The translations under genes and the position numbers were made by a program. Shown one piece after another: positions 11,557 to 22,538 of a stretch of DNA of 22,707 bases. Below the pieces are notes generated by a model. That model was not told where the DNA came from, ran no database searches, and saw only the letters and a program-made list of their open reading frames with translations. How positions within the stretch are numbered: position 1 is the first letter of the stretch; each line of letters opens with the position of its first letter. Origin of the DNA: Bigelowiella natans CCMP2755 (taxonomy: Eukaryota; Cercozoa; Chlorarachniophyceae); assembly GCA_000320545.1 (NCBI GenBank), contig ADNK01002554.1, forward strand, positions 1 to 22,707, written 5' to 3'.

Positions 11557-13108
11557 TTACATTGCGCATACAGTATTCTCCTTTTTCACGTGTTCGGTTC
11601 TAATGAAACCCCGCTCCTCACATTTGAACACACAATCGCATCGAACAACCTTGTGTGACTTCAGAGCATCCAACCACTCCCTCAAGTCCTCTCGAGTTTG
11701 AGCCTTAATCCGCATTTCTCTGGTTGTTAACTTTCCGAATTCCTATGTAAAACCCGGGATTTCGGCTAGCAATCAAAATTCAATGAGACTAGTCACAGTA
11801 CCAGGATAAAGTAATTTTCCCCGCTTTCGTAGGGGACTGTGTTCATCACTGTACTCCTTAGATCTCTGGAATGCAAAGAAATATTGTCACAATAAGAACC
11901 TGGATTTCTAACCCTAATGTAGAAATCTACATACAGTTGGCCGTTCGCTTTGACTGACTGTTCATCTTCGAAATACTGTAATTTCTGAGAGTATTGTGGT
12001 AGTGTGAGAGGAGGAGTAGCAGAATTGGTTTCATTCTTACCCCGTCTTCCGCGAGTCGAAAGAACCGCTTCTTGTACGCTGTATTGAAGTATCCGGTCTT
12101 TTCTAAATAGCCCTCCTTCTTTCTGTTGTCCTTCGTCCTGTTGCCGGGCTATATATTGAATTTTCGGAGACGTTATGCTAGAGTACCAGTTCACGTCCGG
12201 AAAATACCTACCATGCTGTTTTCCACATTGACTTCAACAAAAGATGGTACTTCAGCAGCCTATCATGCGTAGGAATACTCACAGAAGCAAGGGAACAGGA
12301 AGTAGAGGGAGGCGCCGCCCAACAATAACGGAAGTACGTACCTCAACTGGAAGTCCAATAATTAAATCCTCGCCACTTCTCTTGCCCTGTGGTTCACGTT
12401 CTTATGTTTTACAATTGATTACATTCATTATAACGCTGGCAAACCTTCGGCACAACCACATACACGTTGGAGCCCTTGTACTTTGCAAGAAATGTTTGTC
12501 CCTCTGTCACCCCCTGGAAATATAGCAAGAATTTTAGACCGTACGTCGATTGAATGCGTTACTTGGGTGCGCACGTCTGGTATAGTTGTCTTCAACATTG
12601 TGATACCTATCAGCGAAGATGAAAATATGGTTTAAGTTCAGAAATCAGTCGACGCCTCTAAGTTTATTCACGGAAGTACCAGAAGTAGAAGCTGCATGTT
12701 TCTCCGTCTGGTGTCTTAATTTTAGAAAGCCATATTGGTATGAAGAGAGGGGGAGAAGGGAGAAAAGAAATCAAGCAAACCTCCAACCGCGAAAAATACA
12801 TGTGAACTGCCGTGCTAATCTTACCGCTCATCTTCGGACTTCTTACTTTCCTTCTCTTCTTTCTTTATATTTTTCGTATGAGCTCCTATTCCTTAAAGAA
12901 AACAAATTCGGTGGGGGTTTGGTGTATATAGGAAATTCTCAGTGTGACGCTAACTCAACTCACTTTCTGTAGGCAAGTCCCTCAATTCATCCACGGCGTT
13001 CTTGGCATACTTCTCAGCCTGCTGAAAATCAATTTCACATAATTTAAAGAGAAGGGACCAGAAGTAGTGATTACCCTAGTAAGGGACTCTTTAACAAGCT
13101 CACACACC

Positions 13109-13147
<39 letters not shown>

Positions 13148-13694
13148 CACATATATCTGACACATCCAGATTCGAAAGCTACTACCACCTTGGGAGAAGA
13201 AGAAGAAGATGTCGGCACTGATGACCCCCCTTGTACAGCTGCACATGCATAAATCGATGGAAATATGTCACCCGTCTTTGTTCTATTTTCTCGCGTTGTG
13301 CTTTTATTTCGAGAGAAAGAGGGGGGAGCGAGAAGGAGGGTGCAGAAACCACGACTACTCATCCCTAACGGCCATTAATACTCATTCCTCCCCTCCGCCC
13401 CCACCCCCAAGAGGGAACAAAAGAGGAAAAGTGTGTGTTCTCTAAGGACCCTTTGCTTCGTCAGATTCGACTGGAGAACTTTTCTCCTTATCATCTTTGG
13501 AGGGCTGCTCTTTCTCTCCTCCTCCTCCTCCTCCTACATTTTCTTGCTTCTCTTCCTTCTCTTCTTCTTCATCCTCGGCCTGATGAAGATATATAACAAC
13601 ACTGTGAGAATCGATACGCTATCATGAATTCACCTTTCACCTAATTCGTAATCATCATCATCATCATCATCATCACCATCATAATTTTAATCAC

Positions 13695-13726
<32 letters not shown>

Positions 13727-15439
13727 CCATTTACGTTACTCACTCACACCTCCTTCTGCTCCTCCCCTCCCCCCCCCCCCCTCTCCTCCTTCCATCTTAC
13801 TACCGGAGGCCATGGAGCCTCGAGATCGTCAAGAGTCGCCCAGTGCTTCTCCCAATTGATCTTCAGACCCTGTTGTTATCAGCACCCATGCAAAGCAGCG
13901 CAACGTAACGCACGATGAGAAGAGAGAATCAAGCAATTTCTATGAAAGAAAGAAGAAAAAGAAGAAGAAGAAGAAGAAGAAGAAGAAGAAGGAGGAGGAG
14001 GAGGAAAAATACGACCAAAAACATAGTGCAGATCGGAATTAAAAAAAAAAGAAAATATCGCAAAGATCTGTCACTGGTAGCACACCCTGCAATATGCGAA
14101 TACGATGGATTGCGCGACAAGATGTGTGCGAGATATGCGTGCGTGGCGCATTATAACTGCTACTAACTACTACTAACTACTACTTCTACTACTACTACTA
14201 CCTTCTCAAAAACCTCGAAGACACGGAGCATGCGAGTGCCTATGAATGATGATGATCATGGATACCGTCAATTGATCTCGAAAGGATGTGTATAAAAGAT
14301 TGTATGGCGTGATCATCATTATTCGCCCCCGTCATCATCGTCATCTTTCATCAAACTGACGGGGAACGCCTTTTGCGAAGAACGAGTCCTTTGCCACTGT
14401 TTCCTTGACTTTCGCTGTGATCTTGGCCCCTGTGCACGCAACAACAACAACAACAACAACAACAATCACCACACACGCACAAATATACACATTCGTCATT
14501 GTAAAGAAAGTAACAACAAGAAGACAGATATCTTTGTCATAACATCGTAATATATCTTTGTCTCACCGGCCTCTAGCAGCACGATAGCGCAAGCGACGGA
14601 GTCGCACTTTTGGTATTCCCCCTACCCTTGTCCCCCCGTCCCCCTTCGTCCAAACATACACGCTACCCAGGCAGGCACCCAAACGATTAAGTGCAATATC
14701 GTTTAGGTTGCTGCCTCAACATCTGCTCACACCCTTGCCTCCTCTCCAAAACAATGGTTTTTCAACAAAATATGGAGAAAGGGAGTGGGTAGGGAGGGGA
14801 GGAGGAGAGACCCCGTCGTAGCTGAAGTTCCTGCTCACTCCGTGCTCGATGTTCCATTCCTATTGGCGATGGGGGCAATGAAGATGACGAAGAGAATGAT
14901 GATGATGATGATGATGATGTTGATGATGATGATGATGATGACGAAGAAGGGTCATCATTTGCAACCAACTGTGTTTTTGCCTACAGCTGATATGATGCTA
15001 TGACTCTCTCTCTGTCTCCCTCTGTCTCTCTCTCTATCATCATCGTACCGATGGCTTCTTTGCAGGACCGCAGCCAGCGACCTAACGATGATAATGGAAT
15101 CCATCAACAGTCTGATGAGAAGGAGGAAACATGATATAATCTTCTTCTTCTTCCACATCATCATCATCATCATCGTTATCAATATTATCATCGTCATTGT
15201 TCTTATTATTACCACTACATCATCATGGTCATCATCAAGGTTGGCTCTCATCTCAAAGATGTGCAATACACACAAACAGACATACACGTCATTACATGTC
15301 TAATTACATGTCTGAATATGTGTATGCGTGTGTTTGTATGTGTGTGTGTGTGCCTTGACGAGCGGCGTTTTCGACCATCCAAAGTCCATATTCGGGTCCA
15401 CTCCACGTGCCAACACCTTATCCATTTCAATTATTTTTG

Positions 15440-15475
<36 letters not shown>

Positions 15476-15710
15476 GCATCACACACACACACACACACAT
15501 ACACACACTCTACTTGTTTGAGTGAGTAGACGTCGGTCATGGTGGCAGCGCCATCGAGAACAGCTCTCAGGGGCATCCCCGTGGCCCACGGCTAAGAAGA
15601 AGCGCCATCGAGAACAGCTCTCAGGGGCATCCCCGTGGCCCACGGCTAAGAAGAATAAGACGGTGATCATGATCATGATGATGATCATGATGGTCTTACA
15701 AAGCAAAAAA

Positions 15711-15748
<38 letters not shown>

Positions 15749-16117
15749 TACACACACACACACACACATACAAACACAGTGAGAGACAGACAGACAAAAG
15801 AAAAAAAATAAGAGAGAAAAAGTTATCGAACAACACTCCGATTTCATTATCTCCTCCTCATATCCCCCCCCCCCCCGCCCTCCCCTTCCTTGTGCCTGGC
15901 TTCCTTATTCAGATACCTTTTTGGGGCGGATAGCTTCCTCATCCGGGAACGATGAAAAGCTCTAATGAGAAGTTGAGGCACATGACGGAAGTAAGTGTGG
16001 ACTGTACAATGATGGCAAGGGGGGGCGGAGAGGGGAAGAGGGGGGGGGGACTATGCAGAAGAAAGTCTCCCCAACCTTGAATTTCTTCTCAATCGCATCG
16101 ATTGCAGCCTGATCGGA

Positions 16118-16149
<32 letters not shown>

Positions 16150-16510
16150 CATGATGATATTGATGATGCAAGCATAATGACACTGTAACGCTCCGTCAAA
16201 ACAAGATCCCGCCACAACCACCATCTTCGATCATGCGCACGGTGATGATGATGCTATCCTCCTTGAGTGGAGGATTCACAGCACGCATCCCCCCTTCCCC
16301 CCTCCCCACAAAACACAAAACATAAAACATAAAACATAAAACGTAAAACAAACACATACAGACACACACACACACACACACACACACACCTGGTCTGCCT
16401 TCAACTCCGAAAGCTTTACGAAGTAGCTGTTTATTTCGATTATCCCGGTAGATCCATCCCAGACAACAAATGTACCAATGTACAAATGTATTCATTATGG
16501 AAGGTTTTAT

Positions 16511-16543
<33 letters not shown>

Positions 16544-17338
16544 GTTGTCATCGTCGTTGTCATCATTCGTTATCGTCGTCATTGTCATGTGGCCCATCCC
16601 CATCCACATTCTCATCAACAGCATACATCTCCTCATTACTCTTGGTTGTTGATGCTAACGCTCAGCATTCCAGCCTTGTTCTCTTTCACAAAGATCTGGT
16701 GATTGTGGTAGTAAACGGAGGGGGGGGCAAAGGTAAGTGGAGGACTAAGAATAGATGGAATAGGAGGAGGAGGAGTTTACGAACAAGTATCCCACTTTCT
16801 CTCCCTCTCCCTTGTTCCTCCTACTCTTCTACCCACATTGGTGTTGTTTGGGATATCAGAGGCAACAGCGATCTTCGGTTTGAGGGAGAAGTAACCGTCT
16901 CCTGAGAGATAGAAAGAAAGATAGAGAGAGAGACAGAGAGAGAGACAGAGAGAGGAGTTAGCACACACAACCATGAATATGTACGCTAGAAGAGCGTAAG
17001 ATTCTTCCTTCATCGAAGGAGGCCAAGGTTCGAAGGCAGCAAGCGAAAGGAAGCTGTTTCACGACATTACGAGTGCGTGCATAAATGTGTAAATCTACAA
17101 ATGTTTGCGCGGGAAAATGCCATGCCTGATTTCTCTGCTTTGAGAGCGCGTTTGGTTGCAGCTTCTTCAGCTTTCTTTGCAGCCTAATATGTTGGCGATA
17201 ATGTCTAGTTTTGAAAATCGCACTTCAATAAATTACTTCCTACTAGAAACTCTGTATATGCATCGATATTTTCAGGGAAATTTCTGGCTGCTAATTCCCC
17301 TTCAAACAAATATATGAAAGGTGCGTTGATCTCCCTCT

Positions 17339-17387
<49 letters not shown>

Positions 17388-17566
17388 CATACACACACAT
17401 ACACGCACGCACATATACACATGCACACTCTTGATACATATTAATTATTTTGACGACTCATCAGGTAGTTGTTATAGTTATACGAATAATACCTTCTTGG
17501 CTTCCTCTTCGGCCTTCTTCGCCTTGATATAGCTCTTCATAGCCGCCTCGCTCGCGAAAGCTTGCC

Positions 17567-17612
<46 letters not shown>

Positions 17613-18532
17613 TATTTTATGATATTGAAGAACTCAAAATTTTGCTATGTCGCATGTGTGTGTGTGCGCGCGCGCGCGCGCGCACGCGCGTTGTTTGTTT
17701 CATGTAGGGGGCACATGGTCATTATAAAATACATTTTTTTTGAAGCGGTGACGGGCTTCTTCGAGCTATCTTCACCGTAAGTGAAAATGAAGTTCAAGAC
17801 GTAAAAACCTATCGGTATCCATGATCAATGACCCATTCATTATACACCGGGGAAAATATCAAGGAAAATCGTCTCTGTCCTAGAACGAACGAAACACTAG
17901 TTTCAGCTTCTCGAGGCAGCATTATGGTTGAATCAAGTCTTTAGCACCTTCCATTGTAATGTCGTAGGAGTAGGCTGTTTCTTCTCCCAAATCTGTCTCG
18001 TTCAACTTTACCGCATTTCCTGAAAAGGAAAAGAGAAGGGCCGCATATGAATGCAAAGAGAAACATAGAATGAACAGCTCCAGTGGTTCTTTCTATGCGT
18101 TTAGTAATCATTGCGTGATTTCTTCGGCGACTTTCTTCGTGTTTGGTGTAGATTTAATCAGCCAGAGAGATGATTAAGAGAGAACGACAGAGAAGAGACG
18201 AACGCCGTTCTTACCACTTGGGTCAGTAACATCTACTTTGGTTGTCTTGAGCGTCTCTGAATTCGGTAAAACAACAAAAAATATGCGCGTACGTATTCGC
18301 TAACACGCGCATTGCCCCCCCACTGCACGAAGGAGCGCTTACCTTCCTCCTCCTTCTGCTTATGCAACTTAACCTGATTACAGTCGGAGAAAGGAATCAA
18401 CGTTGTGGCGTCATTCGAAGTTGGAATTTAAGCTGCTCGAGTGATATCACCATGCGGTTCTACCTTGAATGAGGCCTGCTTCCCGACCATTGACGGCTCC
18501 TCACAGCCCTGAATCGTGAATTTATTTCCCAT
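11557..18532 (-). CDS. Filamin-repeat / ankyrin / PH-domain protein in 33 micro-exons
   Basis: Reconstructed CDS of 1974 nt (657 aa). Exons run 18464-18532, 18343-18373, 18215-18256, 17948-18019, 17733-17769, 17493-17565, 17126-17183, 16972-17007, 16837-16901, 16640-16695, 16390-16426, 16076-16108, 15917-15961, 15514-15591, 15360-15416, 15049-15081, 14839-14859, 14567-14606, 14361-14429, 14202-14239, 13804-13869, 13450-13579, 13189-13238, 12964-13021, 12825-12891, 12672-12714, 12445-12513, 12342-12386, 12212-12259, 12041-12148, 11935-11984, 11802-11865, 11557-11742. Every junction keeps phase. Residues 1-71 look like a filamin-type Ig repeat (EEPSMVGKQASFKV, then VDVTDPSGNAVKL). A Lys/Glu/Ala helix follows (KAKKAEEEAKKAAKKAEEAA). 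About 132-185 is a second filamin-like unit (SVHIHGDGYF, then NKAGMLSVSINN). About 218-295 is ankyrin-like (VLARGVDPN, TPL, AIVLLEAGAKI). About 353-395 is an acidic Gly/Glu linker. About 533-627 is a PH domain (EGYLEKTGYFNTAYKKRFF to REDLREWLDAL). The start MGNKFT is the first Met before the repeat; a 5' exon cannot be excluded. Exons 16-18 are least certain. PH domains bind phosphoinositides or proteins and filamin and ankyrin repeats bind partners, so a cytoplasmic membrane-associated scaffold is inferred. Confidence 0.8.
12041..12148 (-). other. PH domain first exon (beta1-beta2)
   Basis: Carries the most recognisable stretch of the PH domain in the 33-exon gene: KKEGYLEKTGYFNTAYKKRF, matching the consensus G-Y/W-L-x-K-x-G ... 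W/Y-K-x-R-F-F-x-L. The acceptor is TATATAG and the donor GTAAGAAT. It joins in phase to 11935-11984 (KLQYFEDEQSVKANGQ), 11802-11865 (DLRSTVMNTVP to NYFIL) and 11557-11742 (C-terminal helix with the conserved W in DLREWLDAL). The basic residues of the beta1-beta2 loop that often bind inositol phosphates are present (K, K, K, R). Phosphoinositide binding is inferred, not shown. Confidence 0.85.
13107..13143. repeat. Intronic CA microsatellite
   Basis: About 18 CA units in the intron between the 13189-13238 and 12964-13021 exons of the 33-exon gene. Confidence 0.95.
13651..13731. repeat. Intronic CAT/TCA repeat
   Basis: Two runs of ATC/TCA units split by a short ATAATTTTAATCACC segment, inside the intron between 13804-13869 and 13450-13579. 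On the transcribed strand this is an (ATG/GAT)n tract. Similar tracts occur at about 14895-14942, 15158-15240, 16117-16160 and 16510-16590 in other introns of the same gene. Confidence 0.93.
13949..14004. repeat. Intronic GAA/GGA repeat
   Basis: GAA units followed by GGA units, in the intron between 14202-14239 and 13804-13869. The ORFs here (Arg/Lys-rich on plus, Leu-rich on minus) are repeat translations. Confidence 0.93.
15443..15508. repeat. TA and CA microsatellites filling a short intron
   Basis: A TA tract (15440-15472) and a CA tract (15480-15508) make up most of the intron between the 15514-15591 and 15360-15416 exons. Because of them the only AG available before the next exon is the GATAAG at 15417-15422, which fixes that acceptor. 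Confidence 0.9.
15548..15655. repeat. Perfect 54-bp tandem duplication carrying a 3' splice site
   Basis: Two identical 54-base units, 15548-15601 and 15602-15655, lie head to tail. On the minus strand each unit starts inside an intron end (TTCTTCTTAG) and continues into the first 44-45 coding bases of the 15514-15591 exon of the filamin/ankyrin/PH gene. The gene therefore has two equally good acceptors, giving exon starts at 15645 or 15591. Only 15591 keeps the frame open: starting at 15645 reads PWATGMPLRAVLDGASS and then meets TAG, the AG-containing end of the second acceptor itself. Confidence 0.92.
16309..16350. repeat. Short A-rich minisatellite (about 8-bp unit)
   Basis: Five or so tandem copies of CATAAAAC-like units (ACAAAACA, CATAAAAC, CGTAAAAC). 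They are followed by a CA microsatellite, in the intron between the 16390-16426 and 16076-16108 exons. Confidence 0.85.
17337..17385. repeat. Intronic CT microsatellite
   Basis: CT dinucleotides with CTTT breaks in the intron between the 17493-17565 and 17126-17183 exons. The Leu/Ser ORF across it is repeat translation. Confidence 0.93.
17572..17690. repeat. TA tract followed by TG/CG alternating tract (Z-DNA-prone)
   Basis: The intron between 17733-17769 and 17493-17565 contains a TA run (about 17572-17609). After about 45 bases comes an alternating pyrimidine-purine run (about 17655-17690) that changes from TG to CG units. Alternating CG is the classic Z-DNA-forming sequence; TA tracts unpair easily. 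Confidence 0.9.
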
Positions 18533-19174
18533 CGTTCGGCTTGCCGGTGGGGATGTGGAGGAGAGATGTATGTCTGCTGTCTCCTTGGAGTATGAGATTC
18601 AGTAACAAATCGGATTTTCATCCTGCGACAACATTTACAAGCCGACTTTATCACTCAGACGCCAGTCTAGCCGTTTCATTTTTGGGCTAACGCCATGGAC
18701 GGATTACGGTAAAATACCCCAAAAACATGCGGAGCTTATATGCCTCGGCTACCAATCCGGATTTTTTTGCACTACTTTAATGAGGTCGCCGATATTCCAT
18801 GTCTCTTGGGTAAAACCCCCTTCGTTACTATCTTATTGCTGACATGGGGTAGTCTGCATCTCACCGGTTCTTGCCCGAAAATCGGGCAGTGACTGATATT
18901 TCTGGTGATTGTGCGATATATTTCGAAAGAATCTGATTTTCCGCTTGCGACAAGCCGTAGTGATCGACGCAGCTACTCGTAGTGTTTATTGGAATATATC
19001 CCGATAATTCCCGACAACACCCATCGCTTCGGCAGGTCGGGCTGGGTCGGCGCGGGCACGGGGGCGGGGGGGTGGGGGAAGCGGTTGGAGGATGGAAGCA
19101 GGGCAAACTGATCCTGTTATGACGATGATATCGAGCTTCACATGATAGGATATAGAGGGAGAATAAAAGAGAGG

Positions 19175-19213
<39 letters not shown>

Positions 19214-19668
19214 CTGCAGCCATGCTAGCATGTTGAATGCAATTCTGAGCTTTGCGATCTAGCGAATGATGCATGCTAGCATGACTACGCGCGCACATTC
19301 TAACATCGCTAGATTTGTGATCTAGTGACCACCATGCTAGCATGCGCAACATGACCATCACCAACATTTTCCACGCTAGCACGGTAAGGTCTAGAGCTCG
19401 TTGTCTGTGCAACTTCATGTGAACAACTCGTCGCGCACAGCTGAATTGATTGATTTGGAGATCGACAACATTGCTAGAATGCAGCGCATGCATGTGACTA
19501 TTCTACTATTGATAAATTTACACAACGCAAGGTTAATTAATTCAAAATCAATGTGCATTCGGAATACACATGCAACACAAAGCCTGCATGAATAAGTGTT
19601 GCTAATCTGCATTCCCATCACTGACGAACCTCCATTTACATGTGCACAGAGAAGTAAAAACACAGAAA
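18533..19668. promoter_or_regulatory. Spacer upstream of the 33-exon gene; probable promoter region
   Basis: Lies between the stop of the BAR-like gene (19669) and the chosen start of the filamin/ankyrin/PH gene (18532), both transcribed leftward, so it should hold the downstream gene's promoter and 5' UTR. It contains a GA microsatellite (about 19169-19212), a G/C-rich purine block near 19050-19080, and the palindrome cluster described separately. No clear TATA box was found. The 210-codon minus ORF (18861-19493) crosses the GA tract and has no family features, so it is not called. Confidence 0.5.
19221..19344. promoter_or_regulatory. Three perfect copies of palindrome CATGCTAGCATG
   Basis: The 12-base perfect palindrome CATGCTAGCATG occurs at 19221-19232, 19272-19283 and 19333-19344, about 51 and 61 bases apart. 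Related words lie close by: GATCTAGC near 19258, ATCGCTAGA near 19306, GATCTAGTG near 19320, ACGCTAGCACG near 19374 and GCATGCATG near 19486. Three exact 12-mers in 124 bases are unlikely by chance and suggest a dimeric protein-binding site or a small repeat family. Function is unknown. Confidence 0.7.
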
Positions 19669-21853
19669 TCAGATCCATCCATTCGAAAAGACGAGAGGCG
19701 GTGGTAACGAATGTACAGGTTGGTTTTCTCTGAGATGTCACTTTTATCATAACATTACCTTAGCTCTGACACCGTAGGTAAACCCCGAGATTGGAAATTC
19801 TAGCATGTACATCTTATTAAAACAGATACTCTATATATACATTCAATGTAGCACACACAGACACACACACACACACTACAGATACTAAACACACGAATAA
19901 TTAATCACCAGACACTCACTCTCTCACATTCTAGGCAATATAGTTGTGCAACTATCACCTCTGCGAGCGCCTGCAGTGTGCTCTTATCTTCCTCGCTGAA
20001 GCGACTCTGCTTCTTGATGAAACGCTCCAAGGATCGCTTAAATCTAGTGGTCTGTTGGATATCCCGTATTACAGCATGTTGTTACACCCCAACAACACAA
20101 CCAATTTGGGCGATGATTCGATAAAAAGGGGCAATGGCGCAAATGTTCTCTTACATTTATTTGAAAGAGTAGCGGCAAGTTATGGTACATCATAATCCGG
20201 GTCAGGGATACCTACATACGTGCAGCATTGAACGGCATCAGTACCACCGTTTTACGGTAATATTTAACACGGTTGTGTATGTGCGCGAGTTATGTGCTGA
20301 TAACGTGTGCGGCTTTATGTGGATTGGAGAAGTAGCGGTGCTGCTATGGTGCATCATCGAGTAGTAGGTAGTAGTAGTAGTTGTAGTAGTCGTAGTAGTA
20401 CCACAAACTCTCTCTGCTGTCTTTCTTTCTGAAATATTATCGATTCAGGTGTATTAGTGGTTGAAGATCGCTTTCCTCGCTTATTATGTACAGCATGAGC
20501 ACGGTTATTCGTTGAATATCGATCAGTGGCCTCACAGTTAGTAGTACTCGCCTTCATATCAGCTTCCATCTTGACATGCTCTTTCGTCTTCGTCTAATAC
20601 ATCAATAACACTGAATCATAACACTGAGCAACCACCTTCTTTCTCTCTCTCCCTCTCTCTCGCTCATGTGTCAATCTACGTGCATTGAGTGTTACTAGAA
20701 TGTATTGATCCCATCGGACATCAATGTCAAAAACCACCTTATCTGAGTACTTTTTCAGTTTTTCCGTACATCTCTTCAATCTGTCGTAGACAGATGTGCA
20801 ACAACCACTTAACGATTGGAAGCCATAGTTGATGATAAAAAGCGCCAAATAACGTTAAGACACGCATTAACACACCAGCCAATGCACACGATCAGCTTCG
20901 CCACTGCTACCAGAGAGTAATATTCTACTACTACTACTATCACTACTGGCGCTACTAAGAGTAACACGTATACTGACACTGCTATGTTGTCTAATCCTCA
21001 TCGGGCAAAGCTTCTGACGTATTCCGTCTCTTATGCCTCCTTCTCTTCCTGCCCCCCCCCCATCCTCATCACCGCTATCATCACGGCTATCATCATCGTT
21101 GTCATCATCACCACCACCACCATCATCATTTCTATCGTTTCAAATGCATGCTACGGTACTACTCTTTATTTTGATGTATCCAGTGCGTTATGGTCTCCTG
21201 AAGGAATAGCAAAATAAAGTTTAAGTTGTGCCCAGAGGCGTTGACCTCCCCCCCCCTCTGCATGTAACCGTATATCAAACTACAAACGATTCGCCGCCTT
21301 ATTCTTCTTATCAGACAGATTTTCCAACTTCCGGTTATATTATTTCGCATTGTGCACGCTGCTGTACAGCACCTTGACAGCGTCGATGTAGATGACCTCC
21401 GTTCCTATCGTATCGATGAAGTGCTTGTCCCTGAGTTGGTGATATTAGCACATGATGTTGTTAATAAGATGCCATATATGGCATCCCCACGCTAGCAAGA
21501 AAGATAGCATAAGCGCGTATAAATAGGAAGCATCAATCGGCTAGTCACCAAAATCACAAACTTGCTGTTTGTCTGGCCAATAACTAACAACAATGATGAT
21601 GGCTCTCATGGAAGATGATTCTCTCTCTGACTGTCACTTTACCATAAGATAGGCGACTCGGCTGCGTTCTGATATGTATAGTAGCGACGTATGCATGGTA
21701 GCAAATAGGTATTAGTTTGTAGCATTTGTTGTATATCTTATTACAGATCGCATCATCGACTCTACTTGCATATGTGAAAAACAATAGTTTGATATGGTGA
21801 AACGAATCGATGTAGCTCATTATGCGAGCACACAAACACACGCACAATTGCAC

Positions 21854-21925
<72 letters not shown>

Positions 21926-22278
21926 AATAGAACATGTGAACGTAATATATTGTTAAAAATTACCGTTGCGAGCGAGTTGAGGCCCTTGAGCATATCGATG
22001 TTTTCTTCTGGCGCTAATTTATGTAAGTCAGCACAGGCACAGTATGGACAAAATTACATTATAAAATATATTTGTTTTCCTATTTTATCTATACGTGAAA
22101 ATAATCCAACATATCACAGCATAAATTAAAACAAATGCTTATTGGTTATCTATAAATTGTGTCAATATATGTATATATATATATATATATAGTGTATATT
22201 CATATGATTGCCCTTGATAAGCATAGAAGGCCCAGTAATAGTTTTCTCTTTGATCACCACCATTTGTGCGTTGTGCGT

Positions 22279-22315
<37 letters not shown>

Positions 22316-22416
22316 CTGATTGAAGGCACCCACCTACTTTTCCAAGCAACCCATCTTCAAGTTTCTGGTCCGAGGCGAAGATAAAGATGGAGACGTATAC
22401 AACATATATTAAATTA

Positions 22417-22454
<38 letters not shown>

Positions 22455-22538
22455 TATATTCATATGATTGCCCTTGATAAGCATAGAAGGCCCAGTAATA
22501 GTTTTCTCTTTGATCACCACCATTTGTGCGTTGTGCGT

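Noticed and set aside
12619-12972. 117-aa plus-strand ORF
   Set aside because: Overlaps three minus-strand exons that chain in phase; composition is that of an antisense frame.
16486-16905. 139-aa plus-strand ORF with poly-His
   Set aside because: Starts in an intronic CAT repeat and runs antisense to exons of the 33-exon gene.
18861-19493. 210-aa minus-strand ORF, the second longest in the window
   Set aside because: Crosses a GA microsatellite (Ser-Leu run) and has no recognisable motif or splice context; it lies in the spacer.
21549-21564. 16-base micro-exon reading QVCDF in the BAR-like gene
   Set aside because: It leaves the wrong phase for the next exon and leads to a stop; the 26-base exon 21558-21583 keeps frame.
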